Positions 26,430-35,449 of a stretch of DNA of 59,942 bases are shown in pieces. Origin of the DNA: Bacteroidota bacterium (GTDB lineage: Bacteria; Bacteroidota; Bacteroidia; 2-12-FULL-35-15); contig CANJYB010000024.1 of the NCBI GenBank assembly GCA_947479085.1, forward strand, positions 1-59,942. The letters are read 5' to 3'. A program made the position numbers and the translations under genes. The notes below the pieces were generated by a model that was not told the origin of the DNA, made no database searches, and worked only from the letters and a program-made list of their open reading frames with translations. The stretch's first letter is position 1, and each line of letters begins with the position of its first letter.

Positions 26430-27386
26430 TTGATTGAACGAAAAATAGTATTAGAAGATATTGCACCTGTTGATTTGTATGGGGTGAACGATTCAAAACT
26501 CGAACTGATAAAAAAACGATTCCCGAATTTAAAAATTGTGGGAAGAGGCGAAACCATTAAGGTTAGCGGTGAGGAAGAAGATGTGAATCAAATGGAGATG
26601 GTAATAAATGTATTGACTGCTTATTACAATCGCTACGGCAACTTAACAAATAATGCTGTTGAGCAAATACTGGGTGGTACTGTAAACAGGAACGGAAGTA
26701 AGGAAAACGGAAATGCTGAAGGCAATGGTGATGATGTCTTGGTATTCGGCAATAGTGGTTTAATTATAAAAGCCCGCACCGAGAACCAGCGCAGAATGGT
26801 AGATAGCATTAATAAAAATGATATGATGTTTGCTATCGGTCCGGCAGGAACCGGTAAAACCTATACTGCTGTTGCATTGGCAGTACGTGCTTTAAAAAAC
26901 AAGGAAGTAAAAAAAATAATTCTGACAAGACCAGCGGTGGAAGCAGGAGAAAACCTTGGTTTCCTTCCGGGTGATTTAAAAGATAAACTCGACCCTTACC
27001 TGCAACCATTATATGATGCATTAGGCGATATGATAGCTCCTGAAAAACTCTCTTATTACATGGAAAACAGAGTTATCCAGATTGCTCCCCTTGCTTTTAT
27101 GCGTGGCAGAACATTGGACAATGCCTTTGTTATACTGGATGAAGCACAAAATGCTACCGAGGCACAATTGAAAATGTTCCTGACCAGGATGGGTAATTCA
27201 GCAAAGTTTGTAATTACCGGAGACATTACTCAGATAGATTTACCAAAGCACCAGCCTTCCGGTTTGCCTCATGCACAACGAATTTTGAAAAATGTAGATG
27301 GAATTAATTTCATTGAGTTGGATGGAACAGATGTAATACGTCACAAAATAGTGAAACGAATAATTGAAGAGTACGATAAGAAATGA
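26430..27386 (+). CDS. PhoH family ATPase (PhoH-like/YbeZ)
   Basis: 318 aa. N-terminal KH-like region (FPNLKIVGRGETIKVSGEEE), Walker A GPAGTGKT at 137-144, Walker B VILDEAQN, and EMVLT-type segment FLTRMGNSAKFVITGDITQIDLP. Translation appears to begin at TTG 26430 (MIERKIVLEDIAPVDLYG), because no in-frame ATG precedes the conserved N-terminus. Cytosolic ATPase linked to RNA metabolism and ribosome function. Upstream DNA holds short AAAGTATAAAGTAC tandem repeats. Confidence 0.94.
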   Translation: MIERKIVLEDIAPVDLYGVNDSKLELIKKRFPNLKIVGRGETIKVSGEEEDVNQMEMVINVLTAYYNRYGNLTNNAVEQILGGTVNRNGSKENGNAEGNGDDVLVFGNSGLIIKARTENQRRMVDSINKNDMMFAIGPAGTGKTYTAVALAVRALKNKEVKKIILTRPAVEAGENLGFLPGDLKDKLDPYLQPLYDALGDMIAPEKLSYYMENRVIQIAPLAFMRGRTLDNAFVILDEAQNATEAQLKMFLTRMGNSAKFVITGDITQIDLPKHQPSGLPHAQRILKNVDGINFIELDGTDVIRHKIVKRIIEEYDKK

Positions 27387-27524
27387 TTTGCTGATGTACC
27401 GATATGCTAATGTGCAGATAAAAAATAATGATTAACAAAACAATTTAACCCCGCATGGGCAAGACTTACAGCATTAAAACCGTTTAACAATAAAACCAAA
27501 TAACAATAAAACAACCTTAAAAAA

Positions 27525-28466
27525 ATGAACGCCATAACTGAAACCAAATTTAATTTTCCAAAACAAAAAAGTTTTTACAAAGGCAAAGTGCGCGATGTAT
27601 ATAATATTGACGACACGATGCTGGTAATGATTGTAAGCGACCGTATCTCTGCATTTGATGTGGTATTACCTCAGGGAATTCCTTACAAAGGACAAGTGTT
27701 AAACCAAATAGCTGCAAAATTTCTGAAAGCTACTGAAGACATTGTCCCCAATTGGGTGATTGCCGTTCCTGACCCGATGGTAACAGTAGGGCATTTCTGC
27801 GAACCTTTTAAAGTAGAAATGGTTATTCGTGGTTATTTATCAGGCCATGCATGGAGAGAATACAAAGCCGGAAAAAGAACAGTATGTGGTGTGGCCATGC
27901 CGGAAGGGATGAAAGAGAATGATAAATTTCCTGAACCTCTTCTTACACCAACCACCAAAGCATCTGTTGGACATGATGAAGACATTTCGAAAGAAGAAAT
28001 AATTAAACAGGGATTGGTAACCAAAGAAGATTACGAACAACTGGAAAAATATACCCGTGCCGTTTTTCAGAGAGGAACGGAGATAGCAGCCAGCATGGGT
28101 TTAATACTGGTGGATACTAAATACGAATTCGGGAAAAAGGATGGAAGAATATTTTTGATTGATGAAATTCATACTCCCGATTCGTCACGTTATTTTTACA
28201 AAGAAGGATACGAAGCTCGTCAGCAAAAGGGGGAAGCACAAAAACAATTGTCGAAAGAGTTTGTTCGCGAATGGTTAATGGCAAATGGTTTCCAGGGAAA
28301 AGACGGACAACAGGTTCCTGAAATGACAGATGCTATCTGTTCTTCCATTTCTGAAAGATACATTGAATTATATGAAAACATTGTGGGTGAAAAATTTGTA
28401 AAAGCCGATGTAAGCAACGTATTGGAAAGAGTGGAAAGAAATATTAATTCTTTTCTTAGTAAATAA
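27525..28466 (+). CDS. purC: Phosphoribosylaminoimidazole-succinocarboxamide synthase
   Basis: 313 aa, the longer SAICAR synthase type. Key elements: [11 protein letters not shown] (nucleotide site), [20 protein letters not shown], the [14 protein letters not shown] segment, [18 protein letters not shown]. Joins aspartate to CAIR in de novo purine synthesis. purE is in the same window (37867) but not linked. Confidence 0.97.
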   Translation: MNAITETKFNFPKQKSFYKGKVRDVYNIDDTMLVMIVSDRISAFDVVLPQGIPYKGQVLNQIAAKFLKATEDIVPNWVIAVPDPMVTVGHFCEPFKVEMVIRGYLSGHAWREYKAGKRTVCGVAMPEGMKENDKFPEPLLTPTTKASVGHDEDISKEEIIKQGLVTKEDYEQLEKYTRAVFQRGTEIAASMGLILVDTKYEFGKKDGRIFLIDEIHTPDSSRYFYKEGYEARQQKGEAQKQLSKEFVREWLMANGFQGKDGQQVPEMTDAICSSISERYIELYENIVGEKFVKADVSNVLERVERNINSFLSK

Positions 28467-28485
28467 TTAAACAAACATTACCCCT

Positions 28486-28518
28486 ACCCCTGTCAGGGTT
28501 TAAAACCCTGACAGGGGT
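28486..28518 (+). terminator. Palindromic repeat family C, copy 1, acting as purC terminator
   Basis: Perfect palindrome: ACCCCTGTCAGGGTTT then TAAAACCCTGACAGGGGT, followed by ATTTTTATC. Dispersed repeat: diverged copies at 41648 and 54396. Confidence 0.75.
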
Positions 28519-28544
28519 ATTTTTATCAATCCTATTTCTCAAAA

Positions 28545-28901
28545 ATGTTCTTCCAAAAAAAAACCACCTGGCATAAACTTTTCGAATCGGTTACCGATGC
28601 CAATATGCAGGTTCCTGAGGGAAGAGTTTTTACCATCCTGGTGAACAATAAAAAAATATGTGTTGCACATACTCCTGAAGGTTTTTTTGCAATACAGGAT
28701 AAATGTCCGCATAATGGAGCTTCCTTAGGAAATGGTTTTTGTACCGCTCAGGGAAGTATCGTTTGTCCTGTTCACCGGTATTCCTTTGATTTAAAAACAG
28801 GAAGAGCAACCAGTGGCGGTGGAGATGCTGCCCGGACTTACCCGCTGGAAACAAGAGATGACGGTATTTATATCGGCTTTGAAAAAACAGTTTGGTTTTA
28901 A
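28545..28901 (+). CDS. Rieske [2Fe-2S] ferredoxin-like protein
   Basis: 118 aa, a single Rieske domain. Cluster ligands C54-P-H56 and C74-P-V-H77 lie in KCPHNGASLGNGFC and IVCPVHRYSFDLKTG. No signal peptide, so a cytosolic electron carrier; its partner oxygenase or reductase is not encoded nearby. Confidence 0.93.
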   Translation: MFFQKKTTWHKLFESVTDANMQVPEGRVFTILVNNKKICVAHTPEGFFAIQDKCPHNGASLGNGFCTAQGSIVCPVHRYSFDLKTGRATSGGGDAARTYPLETRDDGIYIGFEKTVWF

Positions 28902-28981
28902 CTGCTAAGAAAACCTCCTTTAAATTCACACATCAAAATTAAACTTCCATAAACCTTCCCCGTCCTATTCGTAATCGAAAA

Positions 28982-29012
28982 TTTGTTTTTTCATTATAAA
29001 ACATTAGTTTTG
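28982..29012 (+). promoter_or_regulatory. Bacteroidota-type promoter for the gene at 29073
   Basis: TTTG at 28982-28985 and TAGTTTTG at 29005-29012, exactly 19 bp apart. This is a full match to the TTTG-N19-TAnnTTTG consensus, giving a leader of about 55 nt. Confidence 0.75.
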
Positions 29013-29072
29013 TTGTCGATTAATTTATAACGATTATAAAATCCGTATCAACCAATTAATAAAAACAATTAC

Positions 29073-30602
29073 ATGAAAAAACTTTACATCATTCTATTTT
29101 CTTTTGCAGGAATATTTTCCTTCAACTCTTCCAAAGCACAGCTTGAATACAAAGATGTGGCTCATATTTTTTACAGCAGATGCACTTCCTGCCATCACGA
29201 AAATCAACATGCTCCTTCCATGATGAATTACACAGAAACTCTAAACATGGGATATCTTTTAGCAGGACAATTAATAGCAAACACAATGCCTCCATGGCCT
29301 CCCGATACAACTTATACCCGCTTTGTACATGAGCACCTTATTACCGATACTGAAAAAAATGATTTGCTTAACTGGATCAATCATGGCTTTTTAATGGGAG
29401 ATACCACCCTAGCTCCACCTGCGCCCACTTACCAGCAATACCAATTGAACGGAACACCTGACCTGGTTTTAAGAACAGGAACCTTTGCAAGTAATGCCAA
29501 CACACAGGATGCATATAACTGCTTTTCGCTCCCAACCAACTTAAGCCAGGACAGAATTCTTCGTGCGTATGAAATTATTCCGGGCAATGTTCCTATTGTT
29601 CATCACGTGGTTGTCAATTTAGATTCAATGGGAACTACAACGAGCAGTCTGAGTGGAAATTGTTTTAACATTACAGGAGATATAGGTTTAGGCGGGTATG
29701 CACCGGGTGCTCCTCCAACAGTATTTCCCGGACAAGCTCCTTTAAAAGCAGGTATAAGAATAAGAGCCGGTTCCAAAATTGTTTTGCAAATACATTACCC
29801 TGCAGGCACAATGGGGCAAATAGACAGTACACAAATAAGATTGTATTTTTATCCAATTGGTACCACTAATGTTCGACCTATGTATGCTTCTGTTCCTTTG
29901 CAAAACTGGAGCCTTGATATTCCACCAAATACTACCAGAACATTTGCATCTACTTATTATGTTCCTTATCCTATTTCTGTTTTTGCAGCATTTCCACATT
30001 CGCATAAAATATGTACCAGCCTAATCAATTATGCTTATCAGGCTACCGATACCATTCCGCTCATTAAAATTAATAACTGGAGATTTGACTGGCAAGGGTA
30101 TTATACCTTTAAAAATATGGTAAAAATACCAAACGGTTACACCATTCGTTCCAGCCATTTTTACGACAACACAACAAACAACCTTAATAATCCTTTTAAT
30201 CCGCCAATACATGTATACGCAGGAACCAGCACCACTGACGAAATGTTATTTGATGCTTTCCAATGGATGTTTTACCTGCCGGGTGACGAGTTGATTGATG
30301 TGAATAGCATCCTGGAGAATGACCCTTTATTAGCTGGAGTAAATGAAAATAAAATGTCCGATTTAATTTCCAATGTATATCCTAATCCTTCATCCGACAA
30401 ACTGAATATTTATCTTTCAAAAAGATCTGATTATAAAATCAGTATTTCTACCATCGAAGGAAAAAATGTATTGTCTGCCAAAACCAACGAAGATTATTCT
30501 CAACTGGATGTTAAAGGTATATCAGCAGGAGTTTACATTCTTGATGCAAGAGATGTAAGATCAGGAGAACACTTTTCTAAAAAAATAATTATCTCCCATT
30601 AA
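29073..30602 (+). CDS. T9SS-exported copper type II monooxygenase-like protein with CxxCH motif
   Basis: 509 aa. Signal peptide at 1-23. C37-T-S-C40-H41 is a c-type heme motif in a short cytochrome-like domain (~24-115, ending in MPPWPPD and DLLNWINHG). Residues ~150-420 carry six residues in the positions and spacing of the copper ligands of peptidylglycine alpha-hydroxylating monooxygenase: H177, H178, H241 for one copper; H309, H311 (FPHSHK) and M391 for the other. The last ~80 residues are a T9SS type A tail (SNVYPNPSSDKLNIYL ... GVYILDARD ... IIISH). Predicted periplasmic or surface redox enzyme; substrate unknown. Confidence 0.88.
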   Translation: MKKLYIILFSFAGIFSFNSSKAQLEYKDVAHIFYSRCTSCHHENQHAPSMMNYTETLNMGYLLAGQLIANTMPPWPPDTTYTRFVHEHLITDTEKNDLLNWINHGFLMGDTTLAPPAPTYQQYQLNGTPDLVLRTGTFASNANTQDAYNCFSLPTNLSQDRILRAYEIIPGNVPIVHHVVVNLDSMGTTTSSLSGNCFNITGDIGLGGYAPGAPPTVFPGQAPLKAGIRIRAGSKIVLQIHYPAGTMGQIDSTQIRLYFYPIGTTNVRPMYASVPLQNWSLDIPPNTTRTFASTYYVPYPISVFAAFPHSHKICTSLINYAYQATDTIPLIKINNWRFDWQGYYTFKNMVKIPNGYTIRSSHFYDNTTNNLNNPFNPPIHVYAGTSTTDEMLFDAFQWMFYLPGDELIDVNSILENDPLLAGVNENKMSDLISNVYPNPSSDKLNIYLSKRSDYKISISTIEGKNVLSAKTNEDYSQLDVKGISAGVYILDARDVRSGEHFSKKIIISH

Positions 30603-30610
30603 AAAACTCA

Positions 30611-30650
30611 AAAAACAGTTTCCTTTTTTCGAAAGGGAAACTGTTTTTTT
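30611..30650 (+). terminator. Intrinsic terminator after the gene at 29073
   Basis: AAACAGTTTCC / GGGAAACTGTTT stem followed by a T run. Confidence 0.85.
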
Positions 30651-30667
30651 ATTCTTTTCTCTTACCA

Positions 30668-31783
30668 TTGAAAACAAAATTCCTTTTACTTTTTATTTTT
30701 ATAGCTTCTGCTTCGCTATCAGCTCAGGTCGATTCCATTTATCACCAGGGAGGTTACCGTACTTTTATTGTGCATCTTCCTGCGGGTTATAACCCTTCCG
30801 TTTCTTATCCCTTAATATTAAATTTTCATGGATATGGGTCCAATGCGCTTGAGCAGGAACTTTATTCAGGAATGGATGCCATAGCTGATACGGCAAAGTT
30901 TATAGTAGTTTATCCACAGGGAATAAATAATGCCTGGAACCTTGCAACAGGAGCTCCTGATGATATCGATTTTGCTGCTGTATTAATTGACTCGTTAAGA
31001 CAAATGTATTCGATAGATTCGGGATGTGTATATTCCACGGGGTTATCCAACGGTGCATTCCTTTCTTTTAATTTAGCCTGCTATCATGCTGATAAGTTTG
31101 CTGCTGTGGCTCCTGTTGCCGGCAATATGGCCTCACTTCAACAGGCAGTTTGTTTCCCTTCCAAAGGAATGCCAGTGCTCGAAATTCATGGTACCGCTGA
31201 TGCTATAGTAAGTTATAACGGCTCTACCGGCATTCCTACCGTTCCACAAACCATTGATTGGTGGGTTACCAAAAACGCATGCAACCCCACTCCTGTTATC
31301 ACTTCATTGCCCGACATAAATACTACTGATGGATGCACCGTTCAGAAATATACTTACAGCAATGGAATGGACAACAGCGAGGTGATTCATTAAAAAATAA
31401 CAGGTGGAGGACATACCTGGCAGGGTGCTATTCCTGTAGTTTCCCTTGGTGCTACCTGCCAGGATTTTAATGCAAGTGAAACCATCTGGTTATTCTTTCG
31501 TAAACATTGTGCTCACGTTACTTCTTTTGATGAACAGTTCATCAATGGTTTCAACGTTTTTCCAAATCCTTTTACCAACCAGATATCCATTTCTATTTCC
31601 TCTGCAATTAAAACCCCGGTTCAACTCAAAGTAATAAATACACTTGGACAAATTGTTTCAGAAAAAACAATTGCCGCTGTACCTGCTGACAATACAATTA
31701 CTATAGATGCCACATCACTTCCTGTTGGAATATATTTCATTCGCGTAAACAATTCTTCTTCTCGATTAATAAAAATAAATTAG
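30668..31783 (+). pseudogene. T9SS-exported PHB-depolymerase-like esterase interrupted by an in-frame TAA
   Basis: TTG start, signal peptide (ending SLSAQ), then an alpha/beta-hydrolase: PLILNFHGYGSNALEQE, FIVVYPQGINNAWN, the nucleophile elbow TGLSNGAFLSF, and EIHGTADAIVSYNG with the Asp. TAA at 31391-31393 cuts the frame after NSEVIH, but the same frame continues KITGGGHTWQGA, which supplies the catalytic His, and then a full T9SS type A tail (NGFNVFPNPFTNQISISIS ... GIYFIRVNN) to TAG at 31781-31783. In relatives the interrupted position usually reads H-Y-K, so TAC or TAT to TAA is the likely change. Product as sequenced would lack the catalytic His and the sorting tail. Confidence 0.8.
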
Positions 31784-31808
31784 GATACTCTCTGTTTAAC
31801 TCTTCTTT

Positions 31809-31948
31809 TTAAACACATAGTTTCATAGAAAAAGAAAACCTATAGTTCTTCTTCGAAGAATAAACATAGCCAGCTATGCGAATCCGCTCTTGCGGGTCTA
31901 TAAATACCTTTTTTTAAAAACCAAAACACTATGCACCTATGTGTTTAA
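31809..31948. repeat. Inverted-repeat element with TTAAACACATAG ends
   Basis: TTAAACACATAGTTTCATAG at the left and CTATGCACCTATGTGTTTAA at the right are reverse complements at 18 of 20 positions and enclose about 100 bp with an internal TTCTTCGAAGAA palindrome. No ORF. Looks like a miniature inverted-repeat element or structured RNA. Confidence 0.75.
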
Positions 31949-32044
31949 TTTTTTGAATTGTCTTTAGTTTTATTCTTTTCCCTGTATCTTTTTTTCATTT
32001 CTCCGTTATATCTATAAATAACAATTTAAAAAAAGGAGGGAAAA

Positions 32045-32905
32045 ATGAAAACTATCAGAAAAAGTATTTTAGTGTTGTTTGCTTTAAGCATAGCACTAAG
32101 CAGAGTAATGGCCATCGACTGTCTTTCGTTGGAAGAAGCAGGCAAACGCGGATTGGTGAAACTGGTGATAAAAAGTAAAGGTGGTTGCACAGGACAGGTC
32201 ATTGAAATGAAAATTAAAAACCTGGGGCATCAACTCCTCAACCTTAAACTGGAAGCCGGCCGAAGATTGGATTCCAAAAACGACAGCCAACAGGATATAC
32301 TCGTAACCAAATCCGAAGAATTTGCAGTAAGCAACAATGAAGACAAAACCCTGCATGTATACGGAATGTGTTGCCAGGCGCATAACAGCGGCCCAACAAA
32401 TAATTCAGAATATTCCATTGGAAGAATGGCCGACAGCAACCTTGTTAAGCTTGCCGAGTTCATTGATAAAAACAAATACTTTTCTTCCTGCGCTTCGCAA
32501 CATGCTATCTGGGCCATTTCCGATGGCAATTCCATAGGTGGTATTTCAGGAGATAATAAATACGAATCGGATAAACTTAAAAAATATGTTTCCAAACTTA
32601 CCGGAAGACCCATTCCCAAGTACAATGTAGATTATGCCATCGAAGGCAGTGACGAAACCATGGGAAGAGCCCGAAAGATTGAAGGCACATTCGAATACAC
32701 CCTACCCGCCAATGCCCATGTTTCGCTTGCCATTTACGACAGCACCGGCACATTGGTTCAAACATTGTTCAAAGAAGAAGCTCATCAGAGTGGCGATTAT
32801 AAATTATACTATACCTTTCGCACCGCCCACCTGGACCAGGGAACTTACTATGCCAGATTAAAAATGGATGGAATGACTCAGAAGGAAATGAAGATTGAAT
32901 TTTAA
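32045..32905 (+). CDS. Secreted protein of unknown family with C-terminal FlgD-like beta domain
   Basis: 286 aa. Signal peptide at 1-23 (ending RVMA). Residues ~24-165 contain five or six Cys (DCLSLEE, GGCTGQ, YGMCCQAHN, FSSCASQHAIWAISD), suggesting disulfides or a metal site in an exported domain. Residues ~210-286 form a FlgD/T9SS-tail-like Ig domain (GTFEYTLPANAHVSLAIYDSTGTLVQTLFKE ... GTYYARLKMDGM ... EMKIEF), but the usual YPNP motif is absent. A conspicuous purine-rich ribosome binding site (AAAGGAGGG) lies just upstream, unlike most genes here. Confidence 0.82.
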   Translation: MKTIRKSILVLFALSIALSRVMAIDCLSLEEAGKRGLVKLVIKSKGGCTGQVIEMKIKNLGHQLLNLKLEAGRRLDSKNDSQQDILVTKSEEFAVSNNEDKTLHVYGMCCQAHNSGPTNNSEYSIGRMADSNLVKLAEFIDKNKYFSSCASQHAIWAISDGNSIGGISGDNKYESDKLKKYVSKLTGRPIPKYNVDYAIEGSDETMGRARKIEGTFEYTLPANAHVSLAIYDSTGTLVQTLFKEEAHQSGDYKLYYTFRTAHLDQGTYYARLKMDGMTQKEMKIEF

Positions 32906-32951
32906 TAATAATTAGGGCGGGCAGGCAGTTTACCATTTCATTGTTTACTGT

Positions 32952-33090
32952 CTTCCCGCCCACACGCGGTATCTTTTTTTTAATCACCTTCTCCCTCCGA
33001 ATCCGGTCACTGAGCGAAGCCGAAGTGTTACTCCTTCAAACCTTCACAGCCAAAAAAAAAGGATACTTCGCGCGGGTCGGGTGCAGATTG
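32952..33090. repeat. Repeat family D, copy 1
   Basis: About 139 bp, from CTTCCCGCC through CGCGGTATCTTTTTTT, CTCCGAATCCGGTC, an A tract and GGATACTTCGCG to GCAGATTG. It is matched landmark by landmark, with equal length, by 41482-41621. Its ends (GGTATCTTTTTTT / AAAAAAAGGATACTTCGCG) form an imperfect inverted repeat. Confidence 0.8.
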
Positions 33091-33373
33091 GAAGTGTATC
33101 GCTTTTATTTTCGTTTCAGTAAGCACTTAAGTAAGACATTTTTTTCGTGTTCATGTTTCAAGGGTCATTGTTTAATTACTTTTCCGTTCTTTATAATTTC
33201 CTTTCTGTTACCCACTGTGTAAAGATACATTCCCTTTGCAAGTTATTCAGTGTATATTGTTGTTGTATTTACTGGTGACAAAATGGTAAAAAAATAAAAA
33301 AGGAAAGATGATGGTGTAGTGGCGGGCCGCCACCAAATAGTTTGTCATTCCGAAGCAATCGGAGCGCCATCGG

Positions 33374-33405
33374 GAGCGTTTGTTGATGAAAACATCAACT
33401 AGGGC
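33374..33405. repeat. Hairpin repeat family A, copy 3
   Basis: GAGCGTTTGTTGATGAAAAC followed by ATCAACTAGGGC. Relative to copies 1 and 2 the stem pair G-C has become A-T on both sides, so pairing is kept. Confidence 0.7.
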
Positions 33406-33570
33406 ATAAAATGACTTTTGGGCCTATGATTTTATTCCTGTCTTATCTCATTTTCCTATTCTGTCTTTTGGCCACTAAGGCCTGAAATTTTTATAAAATA
33501 CTGAAATTCATATATTTAAATCAATTTAGGTTTTTTTGGTTTTGGTTTCTGCTTATGCTTGGAGCGTTTG

Positions 33571-33788
33571 GGAGAGGTCAGAAAGCAATCCAGAGGACTA
33601 AATTTCCAATTTTGGGTACTCAGAAAGCAACCAATTGTTAAAAAATTTTGGATTTTAACAATTGGTGGCCTTTCCTTGGTAAGCGGATTTGCTTTTTGGG
33701 TAACCTAGAACAGTCCGCGCTTAGTAAATTTTTGCTTCCAGCTTAAGCTCGATTGGAAATTTAGTCCTAAAGAAAGGGTTTGCTCTCC
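33571..33788. repeat. Nested inverted-repeat element, candidate structured RNA or miniature element
   Basis: Outer arms GGAGAGG...CTCTCC; next AGGACTAAATTTCCAAT (33594-33610) with ATTGGAAATTTAGTCCT (33752-33768), a perfect 17-bp pair; inner CCAATTGTTAAAA (33631-33643) with TTTTAACAATTGG (33653-33665), a perfect 13-bp pair. TCAGAAAGCAA occurs twice on the left (33578, 33620), and TTTGCT motifs in inverted sense occur twice on the right. Confidence 0.8.
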
Positions 33789-34119
33789 AACAGGACTAAA
33801 AAACACAATGCTGATTTACCCCCTTTGAGCCCCGGGTTCCTTCCGGATTCAAACGGGAGCTATTCACATTTCACTCCTGCGGAGTGGCGGGTAATTGCAT
33901 TTTTGAATAGCTTACTTCAAGGTTTTGAAAAGTATTACCCTTTCCATCTAAACCCGATTGAAACGGAAATCCTTTTTCTTTTTTTATTTCAAAAAAAGAA
34001 AAAGATTGGAGAGTAAAGCGGGAAGACAATTAATAAATAGGCAGGGAGTATCTTTTCAAAAAAAAGTCAATTGCAATTGTACTACGCTTGTGGGGGAAAC
34101 ACCAAGGGCAATACTTAAT

Positions 34120-34875
34120 TTATTTATTCCTAATCATCATCACACTTCCTGCCCTGTCTGATAGTTCAACAAAACTTTCGGGAATTGTTTTCTTAAATTC
34201 ATTTACTGCCCTCACCACTCCTTCCCAGTTATGGTTATAATCATGAACAATGATAACTCCACCCGCAGAAAGTCGCGGATAAAAATAATGTAATGCAGCA
34301 ATGGTAGGTTGGTAAAGGTCAGCATCCAGGTGAACAAGGGCAAAGGTTTCTTCCTTCATTTCCTTTGTAGTTTCAGGGAAATATCCTTTGTAAAAATAAA
34401 CTGTATCGGTGTTTGTAAAAAGACTTTTAACGGTTTGTAAATTTGTATCAGCAAAATTACTTGTTTTGTATTTCTCTTCCTTACTTGTTTCTTTATCAAG
34501 GTCTGTTTGCACAAAACCTTCAAACGTATCGAACAGGTGGAGGTTTCGGGTGGTATCCATTTCATGAATAATTAAAGCAGTTTCTCCTTTATATACTCCC
34601 ACCTCTGCAAAAGCACCTGCAATATGTTCCCTTTTCAGGCGTTCTACCTGAAACCATAAATTATAAAACCTTACTTTATCCCTGTAGTTTCGTTCCAGTC
34701 TTTTTAATGCTTCGCTCAGTGTCCCGTTCTTTGTTGCTTCTTCCCAGTTATAAGGTTTACTTATTTTATACGACCACGAAGTTTCCATGATTTTAAAACC
34801 AAGAAAAAAAGCAATCAATATTAAAGCAATGCTGATGAGCTGAATGGTATCGATAGAAAGAAGAAATAAAAACAT
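34120..34875 (-). CDS. TylF/MycF-type SAM-dependent methyltransferase
   Basis: 251 aa. An N-terminal hydrophobic segment (~10-28, SIALILIAFFLGFKIM) anchors the protein. The catalytic part has AGAFAEVGVYKGETALIIHEM, HLFDTFEGFVQTD, ALVHLDADLYQPTIAALHYFYPRLSAGGVIIVHDY, all hallmarks of the macrocin O-methyltransferase family. The acceptor is unknown; a sugar or lipid-linked glycan is plausible given the membrane anchor. 1 bp separates it from the PAP2 gene. Confidence 0.92.
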   Translation of the reverse strand: MFLFLLSIDTIQLISIALILIAFFLGFKIMETSWSYKISKPYNWEEATKNGTLSEALKRLERNYRDKVRFYNLWFQVERLKREHIAGAFAEVGVYKGETALIIHEMDTTRNLHLFDTFEGFVQTDLDKETSKEEKYKTSNFADTNLQTVKSLFTNTDTVYFYKGYFPETTKEMKEETFALVHLDADLYQPTIAALHYFYPRLSAGGVIIVHDYNHNWEGVVRAVNEFKKTIPESFVELSDRAGSVMMIRNK

Positions 34876-34876
34876 A

Positions 34877-35449
34877 CTATGCAGGAATCCGGTTATTAAT
34901 ATTTGTGAACCATTTATACACTACCCAACCTATTATCATCCCCACCAATCCGCCTACTGCCACATCAGCAGGATAATGCACACCATTGTATATTCTGCTG
35001 TACGAAACAAAGGCCGCCCAGAAAAACACATATCCGCCAAAATATTTTATTCTCTTTCTGAAAAACAAAAACAGGAACATGGCCAATGCAAAAGTATTGG
35101 CAGCATGCGAAGAAACAAAACCATACGTTCCGCCACAGTCGCCATTCAAATGAACCTGTGGTTCCAGCAATATATTATGGCATGGCCGGAAGCGAAGAAA
35201 ATTATTTTTAAATAAATGATTGGATAGCTGGTCGCTCAGCAGGATTAATAAAAGCACAGCAAGCATTACCAGCCAGATGCGTTTACCGATATGGCGATAA
35301 ACAAGAAAACCAAAAAATAAATACAGTGGAATCCAGGCATACTTATCGCTTGCCCAATACATAATGTAATCGAAAAAAGCATTGTGCTTACCGTTTAAAA
35401 ACAAAAACAGTTTGGTGTCGAGGTCTTTTATAGATTCAATAAAACCCAT
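34877..35449 (-). CDS. PAP2 superfamily membrane phosphatase
   Basis: 190 aa, about five to six hydrophobic segments. The three-part phosphatase signature is present: KNNFLRFRPCHN, GFVSSHAANTFALA (catalytic SSHA), and SRIYNGVHYPADVAVGG. Probably dephosphorylates undecaprenyl or phosphatidyl pyrophosphates. Directly abuts obgE, and the following methyltransferase starts 1 bp after its stop. Confidence 0.94.
   Translation of the reverse strand: MGFIESIKDLDTKLFLFLNGKHNAFFDYIMYWASDKYAWIPLYLFFGFLVYRHIGKRIWLVMLAVLLLILLSDQLSNHLFKNNFLRFRPCHNILLEPQVHLNGDCGGTYGFVSSHAANTFALAMFLFLFFRKRIKYFGGYVFFWAAFVSYSRIYNGVHYPADVAVGGLVGMIIGWVVYKWFTNINNRIPA

Larger units (their letters stand above)
32906..34119. other. 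1.2-kb repeat-rich noncoding region
   Basis: No convincing gene. Contains repeat family D copy 1 (32952-33090), a GTGGCG-GGC-CGCCAC hairpin near 33320, hairpin repeat A copy 3 (33374-33405), and a nested inverted-repeat element (33571-33788). Short open frames near 33780-34161 lack coding character. Confidence 0.7.

Noticed and set aside
27387-27450. Short GATGT/GCAGAT word repeats after phoH, and AAAGTATAAAGT words near 26395
   Set aside because: Low-copy simple-sequence words common in AT-rich intergenic DNA; no structure beyond that seen.
15007-31783. Reassigned TAA codon explaining the two interrupted genes
   Set aside because: Most genes in the window end normally at TAA with no continuation in frame, so TAA is a working stop.
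33780-34161. Short open frames in the noncoding region
   Set aside because: No initiation signal, low-complexity Lys/Phe runs from AT-rich DNA, no recognised motif.
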